Shown here in pieces: positions 50,116 through 62,800 of a DNA stretch of 64,000 nt (the stretch's first letter is position 1; each line of letters starts with the position of its first letter). The DNA is taken from positions 26,740,810 to 26,804,809 of the forward strand of contig NC_133063.1 in the NCBI RefSeq assembly GCF_048771995.1, written 5' to 3'. Source of the DNA: Taeniopygia guttata (lineage: Eukaryota > Chordata > Aves > Passeriformes > Estrildidae). The notes beneath the pieces were generated by a model. That model did not search any database and was not told the origin of the DNA. It saw only the letters and a program-made list of their open reading frames with translations. The translations under genes and the position numbers were made by a program.

Positions 50116-51141
50116 AAACCCATTCAGAAACATATTGCTGTTAACACCTACAAGGGCTCTATGCAACAGAGCAAAAACATAACTCCATTCCCTGAGAGTT
50201 ACACTAATTTATTTGAGGTCACTAACCATGCACTATGGGTGAGTTTCTTCTCTCCTGTCCCAGACAGCTAATGGTCGATAAAAGATTCTGAAACAGTTCA
50301 GAAACCTGACAAGGATAAAAGCTCCACATCAAATTGGATTTCCTCATCAATATAGCTGCATTGTCAGAGACCCCTTTGCAAGCTCTGGCTTTGAAGGCCA
50401 AACAGGAACTCATTTCAGAGCTGTCAGAAAGAGATATAACTCTCACGTGCTGGCTCCTAAGGCAGTTCTAGAGGACTGCAATGGATATGGCACAGTATCT
50501 GTGTTTGTTTATACTTCATAACAGATCACAGCACCAGGCAGGGTGCCCCAGTGATGAAAGCAGCTTCTCAGCAGGACAAATCATCCCAGGTAACACACAG
50601 TCTCTCAATTCTATTTTACTCCTCTAAGTCATTCAATTCAGCTGAATACCAACTGAAATTGTCATTAGTTGAATTTTTGCTGGCATCTTCTCTAATGCAA
50701 AGTGGTTCATATATGGGACTGTTGAAGACAGTTTTATGGTTCATTTGTGTAATCCTTGGGTAAGTTAAAGTAAAGAAATGTACTTATAACACTACTTTGG
50801 AAGCTCACTGTCAAGCAAGCAAATCCATCAGTGCTTTCATTCACCAGGCAAAAAGAGCTCCAGTAACTTAAGGAATCTTGCACATGCCAACAATGCGACT
50901 TTTCACATTTTAAACATCATTTTCCCATGACATCAGACAAGCAAACAACCTGACCAAATCTTTTTTTTCAAAACCAGCTGTTGTACTCTTGCTCAGGTGG
51001 GTTTTTTTTACTAACAACTGGCCCCTGGCATGGCCCCTTTCCCAGGACCCATCTGTGCCTCCAGGAGCTGAACACTGAGCATGCAGGACCTCCAGCTTCT
51101 AGACAGAAAAGCTGACAGTAATTGATCCTGAGGGTTCTCAC

Positions 51142-51255
51142 CTCCTCCGAACTGGCTGCCCAGACTCATTCTCACTGCCACCAGATGGGTTCCTTCGGCG
51201 AGAGTAAGGAAACTTTGGTGATTTATTGCGGTCACTGGCAGAATTATACAGTCCA
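51142..51255 (-). CDS. EPB41L4A: EPB41L4A coding exon, [21 protein letters not shown] segment
   Basis: 114 bases, phase 2-2. It encodes 37 full codons from [20 protein letters not shown] through [17 protein letters not shown], preceded by a split Ser codon. Acceptor AACCTTAG, donor GGAG|GTGAGA. The KSPKFPY and RRRNPS motifs match EPB41L4A. It contains several SP or RxxS sites that might be phosphorylated, which is an inference. Confidence 0.95.
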
Positions 51256-53405
51256 CTAAGGTTAGAAAGGAAGAGTAAAGAGTCAGCTTTAAAATTTCCA
51301 GGGCAGTTAGGCCAGCTAAGATTTAGCTCACAAAAATGAAAAGATTCATGAACATACACACACACTACATACAGGTGACTATTCAGATATGTGTGCTTTT
51401 CTGAGTGTTAGTGAGTGTTCTATGGAAATGCAGATAGTACTGCTTTCTAGCAACATATTTTTCACACTAAACCTTGAAATGTAGGAGAGATACCTCTTAC
51501 CATTGCCAGATCAATAATTCTAAGCTTACAAAGTATAAATTTTAGTTCATTAATATTCTTTTCCCATAATAAAATTTCTGTGCTTTAGTATGGCATATCC
51601 AGCCCAGAGGTAGGCATTCTTCATGTTTTCCATGGATGTAAGTATGGAAACTTCCCATGTTTTGTCATAACATTTGTCTTCATCACAGAGCTGATGCTTG
51701 GGAACATGAAACAATTCTATCTCCATTTTTCTTCTGTTCATCCACCCAAACCTCTGCTGATGGTGTGGAGGTGCTCCAAACTCCAGCTTTCTTTCTGCTT
51801 TCCTGAAAGCATCTGGCCTTCAAATTGAATCCATTCTTCTTCATCTGCCTCTGCAGACAGCTGATTACAGCACTGCTCTGCACAGGTGAAGAGTTCCCAC
51901 AGCTCATCTCAATGAGAATTATTAAGAGCTGTGAAAGCCTCTGTGCAACATCCAGCCTGCTTATGTGTCTAAACCTGCACAGTGCTTTAGAATTATTAGA
52001 TTTGCAAAACCATTGTTTGGCTCCTGCCAGATCAAACCTCCTGCTCTCCTGAGAGCAACTGAAACACTAGAGACATAAAAGTGACAAGATGACACCACTT
52101 TTCTAAATATAACCAAAGAAAGGTCTGTAGCAAGGGAATAGTTGCTCAGTACTTTGTTCTTACTCTAGAAACTACTGCTGTTTACAGAAGTACAAGGGGT
52201 AATTCATCAGAGTACCCCAAATGACACATCAGGTATAGATCTGAATGGTCACAGAAGAGCAGGACCATTCTGGATTACACTTTACATGCTGTCTGGTTCA
52301 GTAGCCTGTTTCCAGCAGCAGCTGTAAACAGCCAGCTACAGGAAGCAAAACCCTGAAGGCATGAAGCAAAACCCTGAATGCTCCCGGAGTCCCACACCAT
52401 TCCCAGTCTGGGGGACTTCCTGGGGCACTGCTGCACCTCTGTCTTCAGAAGCGCTTAAGGATTTTTGTTCCCTGACTCATCCAGCTTCCCCCAGGAATTC
52501 ACCTCCTGGCAAAGGAGGACCACAGGTCTCCCACTCATGGTGAGTCACTACTGACTGCCTTTTAAACCAACTTCAATAGCTTCACCTGAAGATCCTTAGT
52601 TCTTTTACTGGAAAAATAGAGTCCTGGTCGCTTTCTCTTTTCTCAGGTAACTCTTGATTTTCTATATGTCATCCCCTGAAATTGTGCTTTTTTATAGTCT
52701 GCCCTTCCTCCTTATACAGATTTACTGCAGAGCCTGTCACATATTTGATCACTTCTGCTGCCCCTCTCCAAGCCTAGACCTTTTCCTGATATAAGAACAT
52801 CAGAATTGTTTCCAAAATGTGAGCCACCAATTTATATAATGGCATAATGCTGTTCTCTTGCTTTACTAATAATTGCTAATTGTTTTTCTGACTGCTACAC
52901 AGCTGATGTTTTCTTTATTATCCATCATAATTCTACAGCACTTTATATTAACCAGAAATCTAGGTTTGGGTTTTCTTTGTCCTTATGTACCTCTCTTTAT
53001 GTTTTTTGACTCAACAGAATCTACCCATCAGTCACATTTTTAGGAGCCTTTTAGCCACTCTTCACAGACAAATTTCTCACTATCCTAAACAATTTTGCAC
53101 CATCACCAAACTTTATTACCCCTTTTTCAAGTTCTTTGACAAATATTCTAAATATCACAGGTCTATGAACAGATCTCTGTAGAAACCCACTGCTGACATT
53201 CAATCACTAGCTACCTCCTCCTATACATACTTTCTTAATTTTTAATTGTTTGTTTATCCATGAAATAACTTATCTGCTTACAAGAAATACACATCTATTA
53301 TGAATCAAATAACACATTAATATATTATATTAATAACCTTCAACCTTCTGCTGTGGTAGGATATTTATTATTGCCCAATACCTAAGACACCAAGTCTTGC
53401 CTTAC

Positions 53406-53489
53406 CTCTGTGGCCCATTTTCCTCCCATGGAGCACTTGTTTTACTTCTTTGCGTTTCTGGACTGTTTTCATTTTTCATCTTCTTAAAG
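53406..53489 (-). CDS. EPB41L4A: EPB41L4A coding exon, FKKMKNENSPETQRSK segment
   Basis: 84 bases, phase 2 on both sides, so it can be skipped in frame. It completes a Ser codon (AG|C), then encodes FKKMKNENSPETQRSKTSAP and WEENGPQ. The acceptor is GACTTAG and the donor CAGAG|GTAAGG. The segment is Lys/Asn/Ser rich with no predicted fold, and matches the EPB41L4A tail. Confidence 0.95.
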
Positions 53490-55917
53490 CTAAGTCAGAG
53501 AACAAATATATACATATGAATATTGTTTAAAAAAGAAAAACAACATTTTACACAGATCACATTTGCTTTTATTCTGACCACTTAAAATTTAATTTTAAAG
53601 GGATACACTCATTAGAGAGATCCACCTTGGCATATAGTTACTTGTTCTGTAAAAGAGGGCAAAGAGCTCCTATGTTGAAAAAAATCTCACCTATGAAGAG
53701 CAATCATAAGGGAAAGGAAAAAGAAGTAAAAAAAAAAAAAATCATATCTGTAACCTCATAACTGTGGCAGTACTGAGTCAGAAAAACAGGTAATCCTGTC
53801 TCCAAATAAACATGAACAGACACTTAAGCAAGAAGTCTAGCGGTAGGGCAAACATACAGCATGATCTCATAGTCTTCCATAAAATACAGCTAAAAGATTA
53901 TTGGATCCGAGGCTTTACCTCCTTTTTATTTTACAAAGATCTTAGTGAAAGTTTTCTTCCATGGGTTTAATTAAATACCTTTAGAACATTTTTTAATTCA
54001 TAAATAGTGACTATAAGGAATATATTCCAGTATCTGGCTATGACATAAACAATTATTTAATGTTATTTCAAAACTTCCACCTGGTTCAAAACTTCAATCC
54101 CTTGTTCCTGACTGTTTCTGTGATTATAGAAAGAAATAAAGAAAAACAAACAGCTATGAACGATGGCTCCCTAAGTCAGAAACTCCACCCCTTAATTTTT
54201 TTTACACATTTTTAACTGTCTAATCCCTTTTCCAAGTGAAAGAACCACAGACTACTTAATCTCTCCCAGTATGGGAGTCACTGCACACCTCAGATTATCC
54301 TTATCGAATTTCTCTACCATTTTTCCAGGTGTACAGTACCTACTTTAAAATGGGAGCAGCAAAGTCAGGGGTGATGGAAACTATTCAAAGTATGACAGAT
54401 CACAGGTTCAGAGGTTCACAGAGTAGAATATCCTTCTCATACCCTCCCCAGTAAAGCCCTGGGTTTTATTTTTGCCAGAAAAACATGTTTTTGTGAAAGA
54501 ACTGACTCATTGACTGCTACAAGGCAAAGTACCAGGATAGTCACCTGGCTTGAGAGATATATCAGCATTTGTAACTAGTCTCCCACCATACCTATGGTGA
54601 TGGGGGAAAAACAGTATGCTCCAATTCTTCCTTTATTCCTAGCATTCCCACAGTGTCAGGTTTTACAGCTTCTGACCCATTAAAGCTCCCAGATAATTGC
54701 CACTTCAAATGCTGGGAAGTGGCTTTTAGCTGAAGCACACCCCTGTTCAATGGCTCAGTAGAGATTCTCCTGCAGCACCACCTCTAGAGCTCTTTTCCTG
54801 CAGTTCACCTGAGACAGAATGAGGCAGCCACATTGATTTACACTAAGGTCATCAAGTACTACTGTCAGAAACCTGTACAATTATTAATGCACCATATAGT
54901 TATAAAGTGCAAATCAAGAAGGAAAAACAAAAGCTTTACAGTTGCTTAAGGAGAGTAGGATATAAGCGATATAAGCTCTCCCCAGAGCAGGAGGTGACAG
55001 ACTCAGCTTTATGAAGTAATTGTGGCTACTTAACTCACTAATCCACTTTTAACCTCAGTCTTTGGTTACTATAGGTCACTGAGTTAATAATTTAATTCTC
55101 ACAGAGTGAACAAAATGCAAAGCTACAGTAAGTCAGCAGGAAAAGAAATTAAATTACACCTTATCGGGTAAATAATTTTCTTAATACTGCATCCATTAAT
55201 TATTGACTCATAGATGCATGCAATCTATCCCCAGGCTTAAAAATATTTGCTTACTACAGACTGAGCAAGTAACTCAGATAAATACATTTCTGTCCCATAT
55301 TGCAAAAAGGAATTGATTTGCACAGCATGAACTACTGAACGATGCCTAGGCTGAACTCAAACAACTGTGAATACTGTTTTCAAATCTTAAAAGGAGAAAG
55401 AAAAGGTACCTGGGAGGTGAATTTACTGCATAAATTCCCAATTCATTATTCATTTGAGCAGACACACACTTTGTAGACAGAAAGCTAGAGCATGGCAGCT
55501 CTTCAAATACCAGCAGTATCTCCAGGAATGCAGAGGCAAAAGGTACTCAGTTCATTCAAAGTATGTGAATGGATCTGAACTCCGTGTGAGATTTCATTGG
55601 GGGGATTTTATGCTTTGAGTTTATACCACTTACACAGAAGTGATTAACTATAGATCTCAACACTGAATTAGATGTCAAATATGAAAAGTCAGCTTGTGAA
55701 CACTACTGAAAGATACTCTGCAACCATTACTAACAACTAATGCAAGAATTACACAGGATGGAGCAAACTTCGAAACTGTAAGTGCTACACAGATTTTGTG
55801 TGCTACCTCTCCCATACACAAACCCTGGCAGACCCAAAAGTTGTTTTTTTATGTGCAGACAGAGGCACAGAGGAAAACAAAACAAATCCTAAATGGAAAA
55901 ACAATTTCCAAGACTGG

Positions 55918-55961
55918 TTTTTTTTTGTTTGTTTTTTTGTTTGTTTGTTGTTTTTTTTTTT
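55918..55961. repeat. T/G-rich low-complexity tract
   Basis: Runs of T broken by single G residues ((T)nG with GTTT units). In gene sense it is an A/C-rich tract within an EPB41L4A intron. Confidence 0.85.
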
Positions 55962-56227
55962 CTGGTAGTGACTAACACAGTTTAAAATATGACTTAGTAA
56001 GAATCTGCCTGCAAATGGCTTTTAAACTGTCATGGCAAGAAACTAAACTCAGTAACCTTGAAGCTGTCATATTGAGAGACACTTATTCTGGTTCTTCATC
56101 TAAAACATGCCTATCCATTTCTTTTTAACAGCTCAGTGTTAAAAATTCTGCTCCCATGCCTCCTAAAACAATGATCTCTGCACTGTGAAATAGTGGTACC
56201 TTTGGCTTTGTATCTTTCTTTCTCCTA

Positions 56228-56555
56228 ACAAATCACAGAACAACACAATGGTGGGGTTGTCAGGGTCCTCTGGACATCATCTGGTTCAGCTGCCTGCTCC
56301 AGCAGGGTGACCCAAACTCAGTTGTCCAGAGCTATTCCCAGACAGCTGTAGAATTATCTCCAAGGATGGAGAGTCCACCACATTTCTGGACAACCTTTGC
56401 CAGTGCTCAGTCATCTGCATAGGGAAAAATTGTTTCCTGACATTCAGAGGGAACCTCCTGTGTTTCAGTGTGTGCTCACCTGGTCCTGTCACTGGGCACC
56501 ACTGTAAAGAGTCTGGATCCATCCTCTTTGTGCCTTCCCTTCATGTATTTTTTTA
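56228..56555 (-). mobile_element. CR1 LINE 3' fragment
   Basis: Reverse-oriented CR1: TCACAGAACAACACAATGGT, GGTCCTCTGGACATCATCTG, CTCCAAGGATGGAGAGTCCA, CCTTTGCCAGTGCTCAGTCA and GAAAAATTGTTTCCTGACAT. These follow the CR1 3' UTR and end of the polymerase read backwards. Lies in the EPB41L4A intron between the exons at 53406 and 57723. The right edge is approximate. Confidence 0.88.
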
Positions 56556-57722
56556 CCTCTGTATTGTTTTCTACTTAATGGTTTAGCTTCAGCATGACCA
56601 AGTGGCAATCATAAACCTTTTTTTAACGCATGATTAGCATTGTTTTCTAAGGGCTAGAATAATAGATTCAATTTCCCTCAAAATCAGAAAGCAATTTAGC
56701 TCAGCTTTTCCTTTGGAGGTCAACTGTTCTAAATGTTAGGCAATAGAGAACCTTATCCACCAAGTATTTGCAGTACATCTTTTAGATCCTTTTTCAGAGT
56801 TCTGTCCAGATACCTAGTTTGTGAAGCCCACAGCCTCAATGCTTAGGTAAGCCCACTTAAGGGTTGCTCAGTCAAGGAAAAAAACCAACTGTCAGGATTG
56901 CCAAGCATGCAGAGACAGATATCTAGGCAACTAAACAAAAGTTAAGTGCTGTATTTTTGACTCATTCTTTTGTAAGATCACTCTTTTTCTGATTCAGGCA
57001 TATAAATTCCACCTAAAATTAGGGGTGGGGATACAAACCTCTTTCTGAAGCTAAGCCTTACCTCTTCCTTTCAAATACATTTAATAACCAGAGATGTGCA
57101 CTTCAACACTGATAAATTAGACACACCAGAACACACAAGTCCAGAGGAGCCCTGGCAATTCACTACTCCTACAAATCAGGAGCAAATATGATTTTTGTCT
57201 GATTTTTACTACAATTTGAGCAGTGTAATGGGAAATCACTGCAAGATTAACAAACCTGCTGGGAGAGAGCTTATGCCCAGCTCCTCCCTGCCACACACCC
57301 CAAGCTTTCCCTGTTCAGAGACACAAGGGCCATGACCTGAGGGCTCTGACAGCCAGCCCACAGCTCCCAGGGGAGAGACTAATAAGACTTCACGGGACCA
57401 TCCTGACCAGTGCACTTTGGGTCATTACCCTGTTTTTTTCCTATTTAAACATGAGACTCCCTGCCTTCCCATTAACTTGTGATGATTTATGGGTTTTCAA
57501 ACCGTGTGTCACCTGAAATCCCTCGTCCACACTAATTGGAAGATCAGGGGTTTATAAAATTAAATACTTGGCAACACTCTCTGACCTTTGTCAGTAGATG
57601 ATCAGATGGTCCTGAACTCAATGGCAGGATAAATAGGATACTGATGATTACTCAATGTGTTCCTCTATCCAATGCATTGTACAGCCTCTTAAAATCTGTA
57701 AGGAAGTTGCAGGTCTACATAC

Positions 57723-57804
57723 CTTTTCACTGGAGAAGGTGCAATGATTTTGGTAGTTCCTTCATTTTCCCCATTTGTTGTAATTTGGCTCATGTTCTTA
57801 GAAC
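57723..57804 (-). CDS. EPB41L4A: EPB41L4A coding exon, NGENEG / KIIAPSPVK segment
   Basis: 82 bases, phase 1 in and phase 2 out. After completing a Gly codon it encodes SKNMSQITTNGENEGTTK then IIAPSPVK. The acceptor has a run of 15 T followed by CCCCAG (57805-57825 on the minus strand), and the donor is AAAAG|GTATGT. The stretch before NGENEG looks shorter and different from the mammalian protein as I remember it, while KIIAPSPVK is conserved. Confidence 0.93.
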
Positions 57805-58130
57805 CTGGGGAAAAAAAAAAAAAAAGCCCAAAACAGCTGAATCTTGTAGCATAAATGTTTGCACGCCTACTCAGCATAATCACCTACAGGGCAGCATGAG
57901 AGATAAAATGACAAATAAAACATCTGGTGCATGCTCATCCTATTAAAGGCATGTAAGGATCACACCTTTATGTCTTAGCCCTATTCCTAGTTGTACCAGG
58001 GCACAATAAAGTTTAACGTGAAGCACATTCATTACTCTTCCAAATAAGACAGAGAAGTCTGAAGCTGTTGTTCTCAAAGGGAAACTCTGCCACTGTCAAC
58101 AGAAGGAATTTCCCTGCTCAGATCAACAAT

Positions 58131-58164
58131 GAGAATACAATTTGTATGAGGAGAATACAATTTG
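58131..58164. repeat. 14-bp direct repeat with 6-bp spacer
   Basis: GAGAATACAATTTG occurs at 58131-58144 and again at 58151-58164, separated by TATGAG. Intronic in EPB41L4A. Confidence 0.85.
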
Positions 58165-59842
58165 GTTCCTGCTGGTGTTATGATTTCAGTTTCCATGCTA
58201 TGCTATTAACATCAATTTGTAATTTCCCTTCAGTTCACACATTATGTTTCCACCTAATTGGCAATTTCAGACTTTTTTACAAAATTGTTACCTTCTATAT
58301 AAACAGATGTCAAGTAGAACAACAAAACAATATCATTATTGATGTAGATCTCTTCTGGACAGGATTCTGAGCATGTTCATTGAAGATAATTAAACAGATT
58401 GAAGATTATAATATTATGTCCTCTGGACACAAGCAGCAGTATCACATGGTTGTTAATACAGTGCTACAAACCCCAAGCCACTTTGACTGGCTAAAACAAA
58501 ATTGTGACGTCTTAATTTAAGCTGGGAAAAGATGTATGGTAAGTTTTCTCCTCAGCCTCAGAAAAAGGATTTTTTCACAATTTCCTTCAACTTCCCATAC
58601 CATCTCTTTGGCATACAAAGCCTCTGGACCCTACCTCAACACAAAAACTTGAGATTTTTCTGAAGCCCTTTGTCTGCTCATCAACTGGTTCTCACACAGG
58701 TTAGATTTGCCAGTCTTCTGCAGAAGTCAGCAAATATATGACTTTTTCAAACAAAGGAATTGATCTCAGTACTTCACATACTCCTCCATGAGGCAGTCAT
58801 CAATTAAGTCATAGAAAGTCTTTGTCACTTAATGGAGTAATAAAAACTTGTGCCCCAAAACATATCACAACAGTTAAACAACTGCCAGAAAAATAGCCAA
58901 GGGTCAGATGATATAAAAGTAATCACCTCCAGAAGTAGACACCTCCAGAAGTGATCGTTTGCTATGTTTGGTAATATCTTTACCATTCTGCAGGTCACCC
59001 CTGGTGTCAGGCCACAGTGGGTTAATCGGGAGTTTTCTGTCCACACTCACAGCAACTGCAATGATTGTCTCCAAGGATGTTCCACTTGCAGTAACTTTTA
59101 CTGACTACAGTACTGTTCTACCAACTTATACCTCTGTATAATATAATTATCTAAGATAAAAGAGTAGACTAAAAAAACTTTGTCCTAACACTAACCCCAT
59201 TGCAAAACTTAAGCATATTACTGCTTTTTGCTTGCCAAGGCAGTAGGCCTCTCAAAAATACCTTAGGCAGAAATCCTGAACATCTCATTCGAGGCCAGTT
59301 TCCCTGGTTGTTTACATTTGGATAAGGTACTCTCAGGATTGAGTGCACTGCACTGAACTTTTCCAGTGAAGTGAATGCACACACAATTCCTTTTTACAGC
59401 CATATTGACACTGATTTGTCCATTCAATTCAAGCCAACTATTACTTTTTTAAAAACTCAAGTATCCAAAACCATATCAGCCTGGCAAGTAAGTTAGCTTG
59501 TCATGTCTTTCTTATCAGGTAAAGCCACTTAACTGACATTATCTGGAAGCAGTGTTTGTGTTTAAACCAAATCATGAGAGCAGCAGATAGCGTGACCAAA
59601 TGGAAAACATGCAGTAACAGCTCATGCTTTGCACCCTGGGCTAATGTGAGCCTACAAAAATGAATGGACTTTCATATGTCTATACCAGCACAGCCTACTC
59701 TGTGATAAGAGCTGTTTTTCTTATTAGTTTCTAAGCCTGTAGCCTCAAGAGTTTGTTCATCTCACGCCCCATGACTGAAATGCGGAAGTAGTCACACCCA
59801 TCCTTTTACCAAAGTAAAACTTTAAAGTATAAAGCTCAAATT

Positions 59843-59880
59843 AAGAAACATAAATTAGGAAACATAAATTAGGAAACAGC
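59843..59880. repeat. 14-bp tandem repeat, about 2.7 copies
   Basis: The unit A[A/G]GAAACATAAATT repeats twice, followed by a partial third copy (AGGAAACA). Intronic in EPB41L4A. Confidence 0.8.
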
Positions 59881-62800
59881 TAAAATCACCCCAAGATCCA
59901 TTTTCTCAAAAATCTTACTTTCAAATCTTACAATTCTCTGGGAAAAGACTTTGTTTAGGCCAGACCAGCAGTTCTACCTACCATGGCTACCAGTAGGGTA
60001 GTGACAGGCATCTGTGGCAAAATGTGATTGCTTAGGGAATATCACAATACAGACAGTACTGTAATTGTAATACTCACAACCAGTTCTCCACCTGGCTTCT
60101 AAATCAGAATGGCAGCACTTATTTTACACTGGTTTATACAACTACTCCACATGCAAAAGCAGCGACAAACCAAGTCCTCAGCTACCAAACAACAACAAAT
60201 CCTAAGCAACATGTTTTCCACCACTGAATAAACTCAGACCCACAGCAACAGGTCTGGTCACAACAATGTTTGTCCTGAGAGGATGTTCCCAAGGAGCTTT
60301 TAATGTTCAGCACTCACCCAAAAGAATAATGAACACTTTCACCCCATGCTGTGAAAACTGAACATTATCAGTCAGGTCCTAAAACGGCAAGACAGAACAG
60401 CAAGAGATCCTATTCCACATTTGAGTTTATTATTTGCAAGCAAAGCAATTCTCTCTCAGCTGAAAGGGGAAAAGTAAGCAAATTAATGAAGTTACACTTA
60501 TCTCACAAGACTTGACAGAACGAAACAAAAAAACTCTTTCTCTAAATGAACACCAGCTTGAATACCGGCCTAAACATACAGCAAAAAAAAAAAAAAACCA
60601 TGCATTACTATAAAAACACAGTCTAGATCTAAGATAAAATCCTAGCCATTAAAGTTGCCTGATACAATTTTTGCACTAGCCCTAGAACAAGGGAGATATG
60701 AAATGTATCAAACAAGTGACAAAATGGAGGGTACTGCATTTTAAACCACTGCAATCTGTATTCTAGGAAAATAATCTGCTATGCTAAAGCCAAAAGGCCT
60801 GCACTGTTTCTCCTATCAGGTGAAGCAACCAATGGCAGTAGCTTGTATGCACAAAAAATAGTTTCTCTCTGTTGACATATCATCTCCTTTGATCTTGATG
60901 TTAAACCACAAATATTTTTACTGAAAACAGAAATAATATTTTCTATCACTGTCTTGGCTGGCACCTGCTCCAGCTTGTAACACAGAGTTCACCAAATACG
61001 TGCAGTCCTAAGGTCTTTAGCCTACTTCAGTGGACCAATGAGATAAAGAAACATTATTGCTTAGCTCTGCTAGAGATAACTAACCTCTACCTTCAGGTGA
61101 CAGAAAAAAATATATAAAAAGCACATATTATGTTTATAACATCAGAACATGTACACAAAAAGAAGCATCAAGGGGAAGGGTTTTAATCGGATGTCAGAGG
61201 TTCAAGGTTTTGGCACTTCACAGACCCTTATCTGATGGAGGCAATGCTAATGTTATATGCTGCAGTCATGCACTTGTTCTAACTGTCCCCAAAGCCACTG
61301 CTGTGGCTGGTCCTATCACTGGAACCAATAGATTAAAAAAAAAAAACCATTAAATAAAATCAAAATGGCTAATTGCAGTGATGGCAAAAACGAAGCCTTT
61401 AATACATTTCATTTTGCAGTTATAAGAAAAGATAAAAAGGGGAAGAAGCAGATGAGGAAAGATGCTGAACTCAGAGAAGGTGGCAGGAAGTAATTTCACA
61501 CAAGCTTTTTGTGAGCTGTTGTTAGATTTGGGTAAGTAAATGGAAACCTGACTTTCATCTCCAAAAAAATTAAATCATAGGACTTTGTCTATCTATATCC
61601 TAATTAAAGATGTATTTGCCAGAAAATACCTTAAGATATAATACATCTTAACTGAAATTACCCTATTTAAAATGTTGGACAAGTCATATTTAACCTTAAT
61701 ATACTATACTACAAACAGAAAATTAAGAACAAAGGACTAGCCATCAGGGATGACTATCTGCATAAGGTCACTATGCAAAAGGAATATTTATTTTAAGAAG
61801 AAATATAATGTAATTTTCTCAAATATTTTAGTCAGGGAAACTTTTACATAACCTGTAAAACTTATTAGAGTACCAGGTTAATTTGCAAGATAAAAAATAG
61901 TCTAGAAAATAAAATCTACATTGGGATAATATATTTAAGGAAATTATGCTTAAAATATGACAAATAGTCTTGATTTATTGTGTGAAATGGACTTTGTTAT
62001 ATCTAAGAACAACTTTAGGTAAAAAGAGGTAGATTTATTTTATGAAATAAACTATCACATGTTGTCTGACACAGGAAGGAGAATCAACATGAGTCTTCAT
62101 TCATCTCCTGAAAGCCTGTTTAAATGGAGGAAGAATATTCAATTTTTTTCACTGTGAGTAGCAAAGACAAAGTAAAAAAAAAAAGAAGAAAATATTCTTA
62201 TTCATAGGGAAAGATGGCATTTAAAAGACATAGCTCTCTTCCCTCAGCCCATATTTTGAGCTGGTAATTAAACAAATGAATTTACATTAATATAATCTAA
62301 GTTAATACATTTGTCCCAGTGATATGACTGTACATTTAAAACATATGGGTAATCAATTAAGCTGAATTTGAAAAGAAAACAGATGGATGATAGAGATTAC
62401 ACAACCACATGTAAGTAAAATGGTGACAAAGCAGAGATTTTATTTTAAAGTGGGATAAAGTGTTTAAAGCCACCCAAATAGCAAACACATGTTGTGAAAA
62501 GAATTCTGCATCCACTTACATCAGCAGAAGAGGCTACGGGAAAGTTTCAGTTTTCCCTCGTATTTCCAGCCAAAGAGACTGAAAACAAAATTAACAAATA
62601 CAACACCTGCACAGCCTTGCAGCAACACAGACTAACTTTACTGCCTGGGCTAAGGCAAACATTATTTTAAACCAAGAGCTGAATTTTAGCTGACAAATAG
62701 ACACACAAATTTCCTGAAACAGAACCAGGGACAAATGAGGTAGGAAATGCTGTTTGGCTTGAGTAGCTGCCCTAAGAACAGAAGAGTCCAGCTGAACAAA

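Noticed and set aside
60300-60345. Possible extra EPB41L4A exon.
   Set aside because: Neighbouring exons join in frame without it, and the translation does not fit the known tail.
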